Source of the DNA: Pandoraea communis
GTDB taxonomy: Bacteria; Pseudomonadota; Gammaproteobacteria; Burkholderiales; Burkholderiaceae
NCBI RefSeq assembly: GCF_902459745.1
Contig: NZ_CABPSJ010000008.1
Span: 124,001-188,000, forward strand
Direction: 5' to 3'
Length of the DNA: 64,000 nt
The notes under the pieces: model-generated
The model's input: the letters and a program-made list of their open reading frames with translations, nothing else
Databases searched by the model: none
Told to the model about the DNA's origin: nothing
Position numbers and translations under genes: made by a program
Shown here: in pieces, positions 1 to 11,740 of the stretch
Numbering within the stretch: the stretch's first letter is position 1
Layout of the letters: each line of letters starts with the position of its first letter

Positions 1-3000
1 ACATCTTCTATCGCGACGCTTATGGCAATGCCGTGATGACGGTGGTGCGCGGCAACGGAGCTGCGTCGGCCAACGACACCCGCTATGTCGATGCCGGCGC
101 GAGCGCATCCGATCGTGTGAGTACGGCCGCGTTCGATGCGCATGGCAAAGTGATTCAGATGACCGATGCCGGCGGATCGGCGCACTACACGTCGTACGAC
201 GCGGCGGGGCGTGTAGCCAAGGAATGGCAGGTTGTCACCGGCAACGATGGCGTGCCTCACACCATCTTCACGGCCTATCACTATGACACGCTTGGCCGTC
301 AGACACATATCGTCACGCAGGCCTCCACGTCGGTGGTCTCGGGCGGTGTCGTTACCAACGTGTCGCAGTCGGCTGCCGGGCTGGTCGACACGAGTATGGA
401 GTACAACGCCTTTGGCGAGATGACGCGTCGCGGGATTGGCGGCGGGCGTCAGGAGTACTTCGATTACGACAATGCCGGGCGAGTCTGGCGTACCAACAGT
501 GGTGACGGCACCGACAAAATTTCGGTCTATGACTTGAGCGGTCACGTGACGGCTGAAGTGCGCAGTGCCGGGACGGGCGGCGTCAATTACGACTTGAAGT
601 CTTTCGGCAGCGTCGATCAGGCGATTATGCTGAGCGACGGCCGCCGTACCGATTTGGTCTACGACGCGCTGGGCCGCGTGACGTCTCGTGTGGGGCCGTC
701 GCGTGCCGAATCCACCGGCGGCGTGACGGTGCGCAGTATGGCGACGTACTTCACGACATCGCCTGCAATCTACAGCTTTGGCGAAGACGGTCGTGTGATC
801 TGGAATTCGCCGTCCACAGCCAATTTCTCCTGGAGTCTGGCGCAGCTGGGTAGCGGCGACATCCGCGTCGAGTTCGACTACACCACGGCGACGGTCGTGA
901 CGACGAGCGAGGGTAATGAGAGCGGCTCCGGCGAGAGCGGCGGCTCGACGTCGACTGTCGTGCTCAACGGTGTCCCGCGTACCCGTAGTCAGATCTTCTC
1001 GAACGAGCAAGCCGGTAACGGCGTGTCGATAAGCTGGCGCGATAGCGACGGTGCCGAAGGTGGCATCGATCGTATCAATGCCGTGCGCGTTTACAAGAAG
1101 GATATCAACGGCAACTGGCAACTGGTGATTAACCAGAATCCGGCGCTTCAGACGACCAATCAGATTGAAGTGGGTCTGCCGTCGGACACGGCGACGACTG
1201 TGGCGTTGCAAGTGCGCCCGGCAGGTAGCCCAGGGGATACAGGCTGGATTACGCCACCGGGAATCAACTTCGGCGGCGCGTTCCGGTTCGACACCTCCAG
1301 TCTGGCGGCGGGCAACTACGAATACCGTGTGCTTACGACCAGCACGCAGGGCACCACGCAGGTGACCAGCACGGGAACGATGAGCGTGAACCTGTCTCAA
1401 CTGGCCAACCTCTCGTTCCCGATCGGGCCGGGCGTGGCGCAGATGGGGCAGTGGCACTCGTCAGCGAAGGACTTCACCTGGCCGGCTGCGCCGTCGAACG
1501 TGGGACAGACTTTCCGCTACCGCGTGGCAGGCAGCGGCGGCGAATGGTCCACCATGCCGATTACGCATCCGTACTCGATCTACACCGATTACGACGGCTT
1601 CGACATGTCGTCGCTGGGTGCGGGCACGTACGAGTACGAATTGCTGTGGCAGCGTCAGGGCGATTCGGCCCCGTACGCGCACGCTACAGGCAACATGAGC
1701 GTGGTCGGTGAGGTGGCGCCCGTGTGGGTGCCGCCGGTGGGGCTGCCGGTTATTGCCAATGTGTGGGTGGCTTACGACACCGTTGGTGGCACGGCGGTCG
1801 ACAACAATGAAAGCGGTACGACCGAGATCATTGGCGGGTACAAGGCCAACACAATTCGCTGGACCGTGAATGGCCCGGAAACTACGGTTTTCCGTTATCG
1901 CGTTGCGGGTGGAGATTGGCAGACGCTGCCGATCAGCACCTACCCGTATTCGTGGGACGAGAACTCCGGTGCGACGGTGCTGCAGGCCGTGGATATCGGC
2001 GGCCTGCCGGTGGGAACGTTCGAATTCGAGATTCTGCGCTCGCCGGTCGGGTCGTCGCTGGGTTCGCATTACACCGGCAATCTGACGGTGTCGCCGACGC
2101 CTGCCGGGCATTACGATACGCGCACTGTGGCAATTCAGGTGCCGCGTACCGTCACGCCGGCTGACCCGAGCAACTACCTTACGCGCATTCGTTATAGCCC
2201 GCCGGTGGTGACCGGCTACAACGAAGATGGCGTCGAGTTGGGCCTTGGTACGGGCTATCAGCACAGCGGCGTTGGCGTGATTGCCGTGCCTTACACCGCA
2301 TATCGCGACGTTCCCGTGGTAAGTACGGCGTACCCGCCGAATCCTGACAACTACATCGTTAGCTACAAGCGCGCGGTCTACGGCTATCCGATCGTGATAG
2401 GTGTCGACGGAAACGGCGTGCAGATACCGAACGCGCACTATCGGTGGTCGGGTAACGTGATCGTGGCCGATCCCTATCAGGTGCCTTATCAGGTGCCGCG
2501 GCAGGAGCAATACACCTACTATGTGTCGGTCGGTGTGGACCCGGCTCGCGACGAAGATGGCAATATCAAGCACGACGAAGACGGCAATGTCATCTACACG
2601 CGGTACGTCCAGGAGGCGCGAATTGGAACGCGCACGGTGTACGACACGTACTACAACACGGTCGTGCCGGAGGATCCGAACCATTACCTCCAGCGCAACC
2701 CGCTTCCGGTCTACGGTTATCCGGTCGGCTATGTCGACGAGTCGGGCGTCCAGCAGCTTTACGCGAACTATCAGTGGCAGGGCGACAAGGTAGTCGGCAT
2801 TGGCTACCAGGTCACCAATTGGGTGAAGGAAGCCTATACGGTCACGCCGGACGATCCTTCCAAATACATCACTGGCTACGACTACGGCGCGCCTGTCGTC
2901 GTGGGAAACAACGAGGACGGATCGCCGATCTACGGTAAGGGCTACGACATGGTCAACGGCAGGGTGGTCGCCGTTCCTTACACCGTGTACGACACCCAGT

Positions 3001-6000
3001 ACGTTGAGGAGCAATATTGGGTGCCGGGTGTTGCGCCAATGCCGACGGTGTCGGGCACCACGCCAGCCTATATCCCGGGGTACTGGATTCCGGGCACGCC
3101 GACGCAATACGGCAACAGCGTGACCACGGGCAGCATCACGAATGTGGTGAGTTTGCCGGGGGCGGGCGGTGCAGTATCGGTGTCGCAGACGGTTGGGCTG
3201 AATGGCGGGGCGACGGCTGCGCGTCCGACGGTCAGTCAGACGTACGACCGGTGGGGCAATGTGCTGTCGGTGTCGGACCCGCGTTCGCCGTACTGGGTCA
3301 CTACGTACAAGTACAACGCTAACAATCAGATGATTGAGCAGCGTCAGCCGGATGCGAACGGTAATGCGTCGTCGGCATCACCTGTCACGCGCTACACGTA
3401 TGACGCGATGGGGCGCGTGGTGTCGGTGGTCGATGCCAACGGTCATGTCAACGGAACGACTTACGACGCGGCAGGCAATGTGACGCAGGAGTTGCACGCC
3501 GATGGCGGCGTGGTGCGTCACTACTACGATGCGTTCGGCCAGCAGGTTCGCATGGTCGATGGCAATGGCAACCCGACGGACTACGCCTACGACAAGCTCG
3601 GCCATCTCGTGCAGATGACGATGGGGGCGGTGGGTGTGTACTCGATCAGCGGCTCGACGCTGGTCAATCAGGGTTCGCAGGCGCTTACTCAGTCGTATGG
3701 CTACGATCAGGCGGGTCGCAAGCTGTGGCAACGCGACGGCTCGGGCGCGTCGATCACGTACGCGTACGATGCTCGCGGCAACGTGGTGAGAACGACGCAG
3801 CCGTCGGGGCAGTCGGTGATCGCGGCGTTCGATTCGCAGAATCGCAAGATCGGTGAAACCGATGGCAATGGACTGACGGCGACGTGGACGTACGACTATT
3901 TCGGTCTCTTGCTGGGTCGCACGGATATCGGCGGCGCATCGTACAGCTTCACGTACGACAACGCGCGTCAGTTGATTCGTCAGACCAGTACACGTGGGCA
4001 GGACATTAGCTACCAGTACGATGGGGCCGGTCAGAACACGGCCATCATCGACAACGCACTGGCGCGTGTATCCACCTATGCGTACGACCTCGCGGGTAAC
4101 AAGGTGCGCGAGCGTACGACGCAGGGGGGCGCGGTCTATCAGGACAATCATCTGGCGTATGACGCCTTGGGCCGTCTGCGTGATGTGGCCGATGGGCGAG
4201 TGCACATCAGCATCGATTACGACGCGGTGGGCAACCGGACGCACATCACGTCGCACGTGATCAATGCGATGGACCAGAGTCAGGACGAGGACCGCTGGTT
4301 CAAGTACGACGCGATGAACCGTCAGATCGTGGTGGATGGCATCAACGCCAATGGTGACATTGGCGTGGGGCAGGGCCACAAGATCACGTACGACAAGAAC
4401 GGCAATCGTGTGAGCGACACGTATTTCGGCGCGCGCGTGCAGGCCGACCGAGTGTTCGATCACACGGAATGGACGTCGGTGTGGGGCGTGACGGGATCGG
4501 ACGAAGCGGGGAATCCGATTTACGGATACATCTCGCAGCCGTCGGCGGCATATCGCACGCAATACACAGCGGTCAATGGTCTGACAACTGAAGCGTACGA
4601 CTACGACAGCAATAACCGCCTGTCGCACGTCTCTCGTGATGGTGTGCTGCTTGACACGCGCTTCTACGACGGCGCGAACCGAGTGGTGCAGACGGGGCCT
4701 GCTGGGGCGTTGCCGCAGGAGTACGTCACAGCGCTTAACGGGGCTGCGGGTGGTAATGGCAGCGAGACGCGTCAGAGCACGTACGACCAGAATGGGCGCC
4801 TGTTGCACCAGAAGGTGACCAAGAGCGACGGTTCGCCGAAGTACGAGGTCGACTACACGCAGTACGACGGCGCGGGCAATTTGGTCAACTACACCATGAC
4901 CAATCAGGACGGCGACGGGTACACGAATAACTACACGTACCAAACGCTGGTGATCGACGGCTACAAGGAAGGGACGGTCAACGGCACGAGCACGAAGTTC
5001 GACTCAGGCACGACGACGAGTGCCTATGACGTGAACAGCAACCTGATCTCGGTGACGGACAGCACGAAGGCGGAGAACAACCGCACGTTCGTGAACGACG
5101 CGCAGGGTCATGTGTTGTATGTGAACCAGGGCGGTCACGCGCAACGTCAGCTCGTGGTAGACGGCGAAGTGCTGGGGCGTTACGGGGACATGATCAACCC
5201 GGACGCCCCACAGGACCCGAACACGGGCAATCCGAACTTCATCAACAAGGCGGACTTCAGCTTCGGGTTCCAGCCGATCAACGGCAAGTACCCGACGGGA
5301 GCGCCGGGTGCAGTGGCGGTACAGGCGGGCGACACGCTCGAGAGCATCGCGCACTCGGCCTATGGCGACTCGAAGCTGTGGTACCTGATCGCGGAAGCGA
5401 ACGGGCTGTCGGGCAATTCAGACCTGCGCGTGGGCCAGTCGCTGACGATCCCGAACCGCGTCAGCACAATCCACAACGACAGTAAGACGTTCAAGCCGTA
5501 CGACCCAAGCCAGGTGATCGGGGATACGACGCCGAACTTGCCGATGCCGGCAGCAGCCGATAGTGGTGGGGGGTGTGGCGGGTTGGGCATGATCGTCATG
5601 GTCGTTGTCGCTGTTGTAGCGTCCGTATTCACTGCGGGCGTCGCAGCAATGGGCCTCACCGCAGCCATGAACGCATCGTTCGGAACGATCATGGCGAGCG
5701 GGGCGTCGGCAATGTTGGGCGGTGCCACCATAACGGGCGCAGCCACCATGACTACGGTTGAAGCAATCGAAGCCGCTGCAATCGGGGGAGCCGCCGGGTC
5801 GTTCGCGAGCCAACTGACAGGGGTGGCAATCGGCGCACAAAACGGCATTAATTTTGGCCAGATTGTAATGAGCGGGCTGAGCGCGGGCGTGGGCTCTGGC
5901 GTGGGAGCGGCAATTGGCGGTACCGGGGGCGCGGTCGGGGCGTTGCGTGCTGCGGCGACCAATATTACAGCGCAGGGCATCGGCGTCGTTACTGGTCTGC

Positions 6001-7454
6001 AATCGAGCTTCAGTTGGACATCGGTGGCCGCAAGTGCTGCGGGTGGCGCAGTTGGAGGGGCATTGAATGCGGGTGGGGCTAACTCGATCTCGCAGTCGAT
6101 TAATAACGAAATTGGCGGTTTGCTTGGGCGCACGGTTTCGGGCGTGCTGGTTGGGACGGCCGCTGCGGCAACCACGTCAATCCTTCGAGGTGGACGAATT
6201 GCGATACAGCAGGTCGCCACGGATGCGTTCGGCAATGCGTTGGGGCAGTCGCTCGGGTCATCGCTTATTCCGGAGAAAACTGAATATAGCGCCCGCGCAG
6301 TAATGTCCGGGCCAGGATATAACTTGCCGTCGGTGTTAGCTCCTGATGCGTCCCTATTCAACGTCGATGCGGTATCACAGGCACCCTATAGTGGCAATTC
6401 CATCCTGTTCGGGGCGGGAGGCGCATCCGGCGAGCTGGGAGCGTTGACGGCTTCCGCAGCGCGGGACGCACTCGTCGCTCGGGCCGCGCCAGAACCCTAC
6501 AGCGGCGCGGCTATCGCATTTGGTCCGAACTACGGAGGCGCGCCAGATGTAGATAGTTTGGCACGTGGTGGCCGGTTCGCATACCTGCCGATGGGAGTAG
6601 TGGACGGACCGGGGCATGGGGCGGTGCTGATGGCTGGTGGCGACGCCGACGTGATGCTTGGGGCTTGGGATATGGCGAAGCAGCGGGCGGGTGAGTTTGG
6701 TCACGCGTCCGTTGAGCTTGGCAAGAGTTTCATCAACGGGCTGAACGCCAACGCGAACGGGTTGCTACAACTTGGGCACTCGGTGGTGGCTGCGGGAGAA
6801 GGCTTGGGGATTCTGCCGCCGGGGGCTTCGAGCGGTCCTGTTCCCCAGTTTCCCTTGTTTGATGTAACGCCGAATACCCCGAACCAGATTGCAGCGGGGT
6901 TGGGGTTCCTTAGTACAATGCGAGTCGGGGGACCGGAAAATTCCGCTCCTGTGGCCGGAAGGGGGAGTGCTGCTATTGCGACGAATGGTGTTGCTACCAC
7001 GGTAGCGACTGACGCTGCGGCAAGCCATCCGCTCGCAGGCTGGACACCTGCTCAAGTTGTAGAGCAAGCTAATACTCTTGGATTGAATACGCCGAGAGAT
7101 TCGTTCACGCTATGGTCAGGTTTGGGACGTAACGGCGTCGCGGATGCTCAGGCATTTGTTCGGACAAATGGGGGAGTGACATTGGAAATGACGCCTGGCG
7201 GCAGTTGGCTTGACAGCATGAATTTGTTTGGTGAGTCGTCGCCATTCACTCGTGCCGAAGCTGGACAAATTTGGGGCGAAACGTCTCAATTGGCGGCAGA
7301 ACAAGCCAGCGGTCAGGTGCGTGCTGTACTTGGCTCAGTTCGTCCGACGAGTGTTTATCAGACAATTGAACTGCCTGCGTTGCAGGTGAACCCGAATGTC
7401 ACCGGCATTGACTCCATCTATTTAAAACCACGATACAAATTTGGAGGCAATTGA
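1..7454 (+). CDS. Rhs/YD-repeat polymorphic toxin with LysM domain (5' end outside window)
   Basis: The reading frame is open from the first bases, so the true start lies upstream; the first in-window ATG is at 33. YD-type repeats (YDxxGR/GN) fill about 100-700 and 3240-4640 and should form the beta-cocoon shell of Rhs proteins. Between them lie three Ig-like repeats (about 1270-2090, sharing FRYRVAG and GTYEYE-like motifs) and four repeats of about 60-110 residues opening with a DPxxY motif (2161, 2335, 2668, 2848). A LysM domain ([14 protein letters not shown]) lies at about 5310-5455. A Gly/Ala-rich hydrophobic stretch (5575-6200) precedes a variable tip. The last 140 or so codons ([17 protein letters not shown]) are the likely toxin; I do not recognise its activity. 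Such proteins are delivered by type VI or other contact-dependent routes. The frame ends inside the ribosome-binding region of the candidate immunity gene. Confidence 0.9.
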   Translation, partial: IFYRDAYGNAVMTVVRGNGAASANDTRYVDAGASASDRVSTAAFDAHGKVIQMTDAGGSAHYTSYDAAGRVAKEWQVVTGNDGVPHTIFTAYHYDTLGRQTHIVTQASTSVVSGGVVTNVSQSAAGLVDTSMEYNAFGEMTRRGIGGGRQEYFDYDNAGRVWRTNSGDGTDKISVYDLSGHVTAEVRSAGTGGVNYDLKSFGSVDQAIMLSDGRRTDLVYDALGRVTSRVGPSRAESTGGVTVRSMATYFTTSPAIYSFGEDGRVIWNSPSTANFSWSLAQLGSGDIRVEFDYTTATVVTTSEGNESGSGESGGSTSTVVLNGVPRTRSQIFSNEQAGNGVSISWRDSDGAEGGIDRINAVRVYKKDINGNWQLVINQNPALQTTNQIEVGLPSDTATTVALQVRPAGSPGDTGWITPPGINFGGAFRFDTSSLAAGNYEYRVLTTSTQGTTQVTSTGTMSVNLSQLANLSFPIGPGVAQMGQWHSSAKDFTWPAAPSNVGQTFRYRVAGSGGEWSTMPITHPYSIYTDYDGFDMSSLGAGTYEYELLWQRQGDSAPYAHATGNMSVVGEVAPVWVPPVGLPVIANVWVAYDTVGGTAVDNNESGTTEIIGGYKANTIRWTVNGPETTVFRYRVAGGDWQTLPISTYPYSWDENSGATVLQAVDIGGLPVGTFEFEILRSPVGSSLGSHYTGNLTVSPTPAGHYDTRTVAIQVPRTVTPADPSNYLTRIRYSPPVVTGYNEDGVELGLGTGYQHSGVGVIAVPYTAYRDVPVVSTAYPPNPDNYIVSYKRAVYGYPIVIGVDGNGVQIPNAHYRWSGNVIVADPYQVPYQVPRQEQYTYYVSVGVDPARDEDGNIKHDEDGNVIYTRYVQEARIGTRTVYDTYYNTVVPEDPNHYLQRNPLPVYGYPVGYVDESGVQQLYANYQWQGDKVVGIGYQVTNWVKEAYTVTPDDPSKYITGYDYGAPVVVGNNEDGSPIYGKGYDMVNGRVVAVPYTVYDTQYVEEQYWVPGVAPMPTVSGTTPAYIPGYWIPGTPTQYGNSVTTGSITNVVSLPGAGGAVSVSQTVGLNGGATAARPTVSQTYDRWGNVLSVSDPRSPYWVTTYKYNANNQMIEQRQPDANGNASSASPVTRYTYDAMGRVVSVVDANGHVNGTTYDAAGNVTQELHADGGVVRHYYDAFGQQVRMVDGNGNPTDYAYDKLGHLVQMTMGAVGVYSISGSTLVNQGSQALTQSYGYDQAGRKLWQRDGSGASITYAYDARGNVVRTTQPSGQSVIAAFDSQNRKIGETDGNGLTATWTYDYFGLLLGRTDIGGASYSFTYDNARQLIRQTSTRGQDISYQYDGAGQNTAIIDNALARVSTYAYDLAGNKVRERTTQGGAVYQDNHLAYDALGRLRDVADGRVHISIDYDAVGNRTHITSHVINAMDQSQDEDRWFKYDAMNRQIVVDGINANGDIGVGQGHKITYDKNGNRVSDTYFGARVQADRVFDHTEWTSVWGVTGSDEAGNPIYGYISQPSAAYRTQYTAVNGLTTEAYDYDSNNRLSHVSRDGVLLDTRFYDGANRVVQTGPAGALPQEYVTALNGAAGGNGSETRQSTYDQNGRLLHQKVTKSDGSPKYEVDYTQYDGAGNLVNYTMTNQDGDGYTNNYTYQTLVIDGYKEGTVNGTSTKFDSGTTTSAYDVNSNLISVTDSTKAENNRTFVNDAQGHVLYVNQGGHAQRQLVVDGEVLGRYGDMINPDAPQDPNTGNPNFINKADFSFGFQPINGKYPTGAPGAVAVQAGDTLESIAHSAYGDSKLWYLIAEANGLSGNSDLRVGQSLTIPNRVSTIHNDSKTFKPYDPSQVIGDTTPNLPMPAAADSGGGCGGLGMIVMVVVAVVASVFTAGVAAMGLTAAMNASFGTIMASGASAMLGGATITGAATMTTVEAIEAAAIGGAAGSFASQLTGVAIGAQNGINFGQIVMSGLSAGVGSGVGAAIGGTGGAVGALRAAATNITAQGIGVVTGLQSSFSWTSVAASAAGGAVGGALNAGGANSISQSINNEIGGLLGRTVSGVLVGTAAAATTSILRGGRIAIQQVATDAFGNALGQSLGSSLIPEKTEYSARAVMSGPGYNLPSVLAPDASLFNVDAVSQAPYSGNSILFGAGGASGELGALTASAARDALVARAAPEPYSGAAIAFGPNYGGAPDVDSLARGGRFAYLPMGVVDGPGHGAVLMAGGDADVMLGAWDMAKQRAGEFGHASVELGKSFINGLNANANGLLQLGHSVVAAGEGLGILPPGASSGPVPQFPLFDVTPNTPNQIAAGLGFLSTMRVGGPENSAPVAGRGSAAIATNGVATTVATDAAASHPLAGWTPAQVVEQANTLGLNTPRDSFTLWSGLGRNGVADAQAFVRTNGGVTLEMTPGGSWLDSMNLFGESSPFTRAEAGQIWGETSQLAAEQASGQVRAVLGSVRPTSVYQTIELPALQVNPNVTGIDSIYLKPRYKFGGN

Positions 7455-7455
7455 A

Positions 7456-7764
7456 GTGTTTACTTGGCTAAATAAGCAAGGAGTGCAAAGCGACCGTGGA
7501 TTTGTTGTTCAATTCACTAGTCGCTTCACCGCAGAATACAGAGAGAATGGCAAGACGATCACGCTTGACATAGAAGATGGGATGAGTGGCGGATTGCCGT
7601 GCATTAGTGTCAGCCCTAATGCTTTTGAAAGATGGAGAGACGGTACTGCTGTTTCAAAGAATGAGCAAGATCAGTTGTTCCAGAATCTTAAGGAAGCGAT
7701 TGAGTTTCAAGGATTGAAATTGGTTATTGAAAAAGGTGAGTCGCCACACGGATATTCACGGTAA
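7456..7764 (+). CDS. Candidate immunity protein for the first Rhs toxin tip
   Basis: A small cytoplasmic protein of 102 residues with no signal peptide and no membrane segment. I chose the GTG at 7456 because a GGAGG-like ribosome-binding site ends about eight bases upstream. A TTG at 7441 is also in frame but has no such site. It begins two bases after the Rhs stop codon, the usual position for the immunity gene that neutralises the C-terminal toxin. The role comes from position alone; I do not recognise the family. It ends just before IS30 debris, so its natural downstream context is lost. Confidence 0.6.
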   Translation: MFTWLNKQGVQSDRGFVVQFTSRFTAEYRENGKTITLDIEDGMSGGLPCISVSPNAFERWRDGTAVSKNEQDQLFQNLKEAIEFQGLKLVIEKGESPHGYSR

Positions 7765-8057
7765 GCCGGGGGGGGACCTCAAGAGTCAAGTGCCCCGTTG
7801 AGCTAATCCGGACGTTTTCAATTCCTCGGCCATCGCTTCCTCGGGTGTGTCCCAGCCGAGCATCTGACGCGGCCGTCCATTGAACAATTTGGCAATGTCG
7901 TTGAGTTGGGTCTGGCTGACGCTTGAGAGATCCATACCCTTTGGTAAGAACTGGCGCAGCAAGCCGTTGCTGTTCTCGTTGCTGCCACGCTGCCAGGGCG
8001 CGTGCGGATCGGCAAACCAGATATCGAGATTCAATCGCCTGGACAGTTCGACATGAC
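7765..8057 (-). mobile_element. IS30-family remnant: C-terminus of the transposase
   Basis: The minus strand from 8057 to the stop codon at 7786 encodes the C-terminal end of an IS30-type transposase. It shows the family's DPHAPWQRGSNENSNGLLRQ signature, which carries the last acidic catalytic residue, followed by LNGRPR-like and LGW-TPEEA motifs. The frame is open right up to 8057, where the IS256 inverted repeat begins, so the IS256 element entered the IS30 gene. The N-terminal half of the transposase is absent. The G-run and direct flank at about 7767-7785 probably mark the element's end. Confidence 0.8.
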
Positions 8058-8790
8058 GGGCCTGTCATTAAATTCGTGTTCGAGGCATAACATGTCGTCA
8101 TGGAGTGACTATGCCTCGCAAACCGAAAGCCCCACCGGCAGAGCTGCCGACGATCTCCGCCGAGCTGCTTGAGTAGTTCAGCCACAGCCCGATGACGGCC
8201 GACGCTATCAACGCCGCATCGCTGGCCTTCAAGAAAGCGTTGATCGGGCGCGCGCTGGGCGGCGAGATGAACCACCATCTCGGCTACCAGCCGGGCGTCG
8301 CCAAGCCGCCCAGCGTGACGAAGCAGCGCAACGGCAAAGTTGCCAAGACGGTCCTGACAGACGACAGACCGATCCGCATCGAGGTGCAGCGCGACCGCAA
8401 CGGCAGCTTCGAGCCACTGTTGATTCCCAAACAAGAACGATGCTTCGCGGGCTTTGACGACAAGATCATCGCCATGTATGCGCGTGGCATGACCGTTCGT
8501 GAAATTCAGGGCTTCGTACTGGAACAGTGCGGCACGGAAGTCTCGCCCGAGTTCATCAGCTCGGTCACCGACGAGGTGATGAGTGAAGTCACCGCCTAAC
8601 CGTCCCGGCCGCTCGACCCGATGTATCCGGTCGTGTTCTTTGACGCGCTGCATGTGACGATTCGCGAGGATGCCGTCGTACGCAATAGGTCGGTGTTTTC
8701 TACCACGACGCTGCAAACCTGCGTCATCCACCTGATCCTCATCACGCTCGCTAACGCTCCCGTCGGTGGCGAGGGGCGTCGTACAGCTAT
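8058..8790 (+). pseudogene. IS256-family transposase remnant with stop codons and an internal deletion
   Basis: The terminal inverted repeat starts at 8058 and matches the left end of the second copy at 37327. The transposase starts at ATG 8111 (MPRKPKAPPAELPT). It has an in-frame TAG near codon 22, resumes as an N-terminal IS256 domain (GEMNHHLGY, GMTVREIQGF, EFISSVTDEV), then stops again at about 8597. Past that stop the catalytic-domain start (MYPVVFFDALHV) is readable. The sequence then jumps to a piece resembling the LQTCVIHLI motif, and the 3' end is missing. The element is dead. Its right side abuts Rhs coding sequence at about 8795. Confidence 0.85.
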
Positions 8791-11279
8791 ACGACGGTGT
8801 GCTGTTGGACACGCGTTTCTACGACGGTGCGAACCGGGTGGTGCAGACGGGGCCTGCGGGCGCGTTGCCGCAGGAGTACGTGACGGCGTTGAACGGAGCG
8901 GCCGGAGGCAACGGCAGCGAGACACGTCAGAGCACGTACGACCAGAACGGCCGTCTGCTGCATCAGAAGGTCACGAAGAGCGACGGCGCCGCGAAGTACG
9001 AGGTGAACTACTCGCAATACGACGGCGCGGGCAACGTCGTGAGTTATTCGATGGCCAATCAGGATGGCGATGGGTACACGAATAACTACACGTACACGAT
9101 GGCGCGCTTCGACGGGTACAAGGAAGCGCGCGTCGATGGCACCAGCGACAAGTTCGATCCGGGGTCGACGACGAGCGATTACGACGTCAATGGCAATCTG
9201 ACGTCAGTGACGGACAGCACGAAGCCGGAGAACAATCGGACGTTTGTGAACGACGCGCAGGGTCACGTGCTGTATGTGAATCAGGGCGGGCACACGCAGC
9301 GCCAGTTGGTGGTCGATGGCGAGGTGCTGGGTCGCTATGGCGACATGATCAACCCGGACGCACCGCAGGACCCGAACACGGGTAATCCGAGCTTCACCAA
9401 CAAGGCGGACTTCAGCTTTGGGTTCCAGCCGATCAACGGCAAGTACCCGACGGGTGCGCCGGGCGCGATAGCGGTGCAAGCCGGGGATATGCTGGAGAGT
9501 ATTGCGCACTCGGCTTATGGCGATTCAAAGCTGTGGTACCTGATTGCAGAAGCGAACGGGTTGTCGGGTAATTCGGATCTTCGTGTGGGACAGTCGCTGA
9601 CGATCCCGAACCGCGTTAGCACGATCCACAACGACAGCAAGACCTTCAAGCCGTATGACCCGAGTCAGGTGATCGGGGATACCACGCCTAATCTGCCGCT
9701 ACCGCAGGCCGATAGTGGTGGAGGTTGTGGTGGCTTGGGCACGGTCATCATGATCGCAGTGACGGTGATTGTCGCTGTCTACACGGCGGGTGCAGCGGCA
9801 TACGCGATGGGCGCCGTGCAAGCGGCTGAAGGGGCAACCGCAGCATCGCTTTCGTTTGGAAGTGCCATGTCAGCCGGGGCCTCTGCGATGCTAGGCGGGA
9901 CGGCAGTCGGCGGACTCACCGTCACGGGTGCAACGATTGGTGGGCTCTCGGCAGCAGTCGGTGCGGCATCCATCGGGGGCATCGCTGGTTCGTTAGCGGG
10001 GCAATTGGCTGGCGTGACGATGGGGGCGCAGAACGGGATCAGCTTCAATCAGCTTGCGCTTAGCGGACTGAGTGCAGCTATCGGAGCTGGTGTTGGCTCT
10101 CAAATAGCCGGCGCAAGTATCGGCGCCAGCGCTTTGCGTGCGGCAGCAACCAACGTCGCGCTACAGGGAATCGGGGTCGTTACTGGGCTGCAGCATAGCT
10201 TCAATTGGACTTCAGTGGCTGCAAGTGCTGCGGGTGGCGCAGTTGGCGGAGCACTGAATGCGGGCGGAGCTAGCTCAATTTCGCAGTCGATTAATAACGA
10301 AATTGGTGGCGTCCTTGGGCGAACGGTTACAGGTGTACTCGTTGGGACGGCTGCGGGGCTGACCACGTCAATCCTTCGTGGTGGACGAGTTGCTATGCAG
10401 CAGGTTGCAACGGACGCGTTTGGCAATGCGCTGGCGCAAGGATTGGCGGACAAGGACTGGTACTCGACGGAAAGCATGACCGAGCGAGCTACGACCGGGC
10501 TAAACGCGACACTTAGCTACCCAACGGGCGGCGCGGGGTTGTTCGGGCCTCGAGGGAACACGGCGGGGATCGTTGGCGATCCAAGCGTCGACGCATCGCA
10601 AATGTTCAATTCGGCCAGTGCTGACGACGGTGCAACGACAGGCATGCGCGATGGTGCCTTCTCGTTCGATGCTATTTCTAGTGGTGTACCGAAGTATGGA
10701 GTCAGTGCGACTCTGGCTCAAACGGGGTACACGGATGTTGGGCGAGGTGAGGTGGGTGGGTGGAATAGCAATGACGCTCCCCCCCTCACAGTCGAAATCA
10801 ATGGCACCAACGCAGACATCCCGGAATCAGCGGGCAGAACACACTCTGCCCCCTACATCGGGGAAGACGCGAACGGTCAGGGCGTCTGGGGCTCATTCCC
10901 GCCGACAAACGTAGGCTCCTCTCGTAGTCTGGATCCCGAAGCATTCCAAACTTTCAACGACAGAAGAGTCATTGAAGGCACCTACAACAAGTTCAGCGAA
11001 ATTGCCCGAGCGATAAGCGAACAGCAATACGGGGAGGCGTGGCGGCACCTCAACTATGAGGCGTCGCCTGCTGCTAGGTCTGTCGTGATGGAGCGAGTGT
11101 TCCCGACCCCAAGTCCGCTAGAAGCTCGGCTAAATAAGATTCAAGGATCGCCCGTCGGCTCGGGGATGTCCGTTATTGCTCGGTCTTTGGGCGCAAGTCA
11201 GCATACTCAGGATGCTCTGTTGGATGCTGGTGGAGCGGTCGAAGGAATCGCAGGCGGGGCAAATGGCCGTTGCGAGTAG
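8766..11279 (+). CDS. Orphan Rhs C-terminal segment, truncated at both ends
   Basis: From about 8796 this frame is a diverged duplicate of 4641-6270 of the first Rhs gene. It has the same end of the YD region ([14 protein letters not shown]), the same LysM domain (about 9470-9615) and the same Gly/Ala-rich hydrophobic stretch, with many silent differences. After about 10460 the sequence differs completely, as expected for an exchanged tip. The apparent GTG start at 8766 lies in IS256 debris, so it has no proper Rhs N-terminus and is probably a silent cassette kept for recombination. It stops at 11279, just before toxin-like sequence that continues in another frame. Confidence 0.8.
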   Translation: MARGVVQLYDGVLLDTRFYDGANRVVQTGPAGALPQEYVTALNGAAGGNGSETRQSTYDQNGRLLHQKVTKSDGAAKYEVNYSQYDGAGNVVSYSMANQDGDGYTNNYTYTMARFDGYKEARVDGTSDKFDPGSTTSDYDVNGNLTSVTDSTKPENNRTFVNDAQGHVLYVNQGGHTQRQLVVDGEVLGRYGDMINPDAPQDPNTGNPSFTNKADFSFGFQPINGKYPTGAPGAIAVQAGDMLESIAHSAYGDSKLWYLIAEANGLSGNSDLRVGQSLTIPNRVSTIHNDSKTFKPYDPSQVIGDTTPNLPLPQADSGGGCGGLGTVIMIAVTVIVAVYTAGAAAYAMGAVQAAEGATAASLSFGSAMSAGASAMLGGTAVGGLTVTGATIGGLSAAVGAASIGGIAGSLAGQLAGVTMGAQNGISFNQLALSGLSAAIGAGVGSQIAGASIGASALRAAATNVALQGIGVVTGLQHSFNWTSVAASAAGGAVGGALNAGGASSISQSINNEIGGVLGRTVTGVLVGTAAGLTTSILRGGRVAMQQVATDAFGNALAQGLADKDWYSTESMTERATTGLNATLSYPTGGAGLFGPRGNTAGIVGDPSVDASQMFNSASADDGATTGMRDGAFSFDAISSGVPKYGVSATLAQTGYTDVGRGEVGGWNSNDAPPLTVEINGTNADIPESAGRTHSAPYIGEDANGQGVWGSFPPTNVGSSRSLDPEAFQTFNDRRVIEGTYNKFSEIARAISEQQYGEAWRHLNYEASPAARSVVMERVFPTPSPLEARLNKIQGSPVGSGMSVIARSLGASQHTQDALLDAGGAVEGIAGGANGRCE

Positions 11280-11733
11280 AATCAGAGCGCGAGCCAACCC
11301 TGAGACAATGGGGGACGTGGCTGGCGACGGGAGGGTAAGGACGAGTTCCCGCCTTCAGTATATGGGGGCAACACCGGACAAGTATTCCCGAACTGGTCAG
11401 GCGGTTGTAGAGCGCATGCGCGTGGATGGGCAAATTATAGGTGATGGGCCTCTCTTGCGAGGTAATCCCAATAATCTTCAACTGGTTGGGCCAGGGGGAA
11501 CCCTGACTCGTATCGACTCAAAGGTTGATATGGCTCACACAGTTGACGCGGTGAGTTGGTGGAACGAGGTTGGTCGCTTCTATGCGCCGAAAGCGCCAGA
11601 AGTGCGCCAATTTATGCTTAGCTCGGAAAATTATGTGTTGCAGCCGAGTTCGATAAATCGTTCGGAGGGGGCAAGGCTTGGTCAAACATATCAATCTCCG
11701 GCGGTACCGGACTTCACGAAGCTAAAAAGGTAG
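11262..11733 (+). pseudogene. Frameshifted toxin tip of the orphan Rhs, GH-E/HNH nuclease-like
   Basis: Reading continues in frame 1, one base shifted from the upstream Rhs frame, from about 11262 to a stop at 11731-11733. The encoded domain has GNPNNLQLVG, then KVDMAHTVDAVSWW, then YVLQPSSINRSEGAR. This order resembles the GH-E clade of HNH/Endonuclease VII-fold toxins, which carry DMGH followed by YxLEDPSSNRSH. An ATG at 11308 could start a free-standing toxin, but no good ribosome-binding site is visible. The crossover point of the shift lies somewhere in 11240-11290. It may be a mutation, a sequencing error or, less likely, programmed frameshifting. Confidence 0.6.
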
Positions 11734-11740
11734 GGGTGCG

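Noticed and set aside
1461-4943. Long minus-strand open frames of 548 and 521 codons inside the Rhs gene
   Set aside because: They are Arg/Val/His-rich antisense shadows of YD-repeat codons in GC-rich DNA, with no domain and no ribosome-binding site.
5360-6361. Minus-strand open frame of 333 codons
   Set aside because: An Ala/Pro-rich mirror of the Gly/Ala-rich Rhs region; the plus frame matches the second Rhs copy at protein level.
7724-8812. Minus-strand open frame of 362 codons across the insertion debris
   Set aside because: It crosses the IS30-IS256 junction and the Rhs boundary, so it cannot be one gene.
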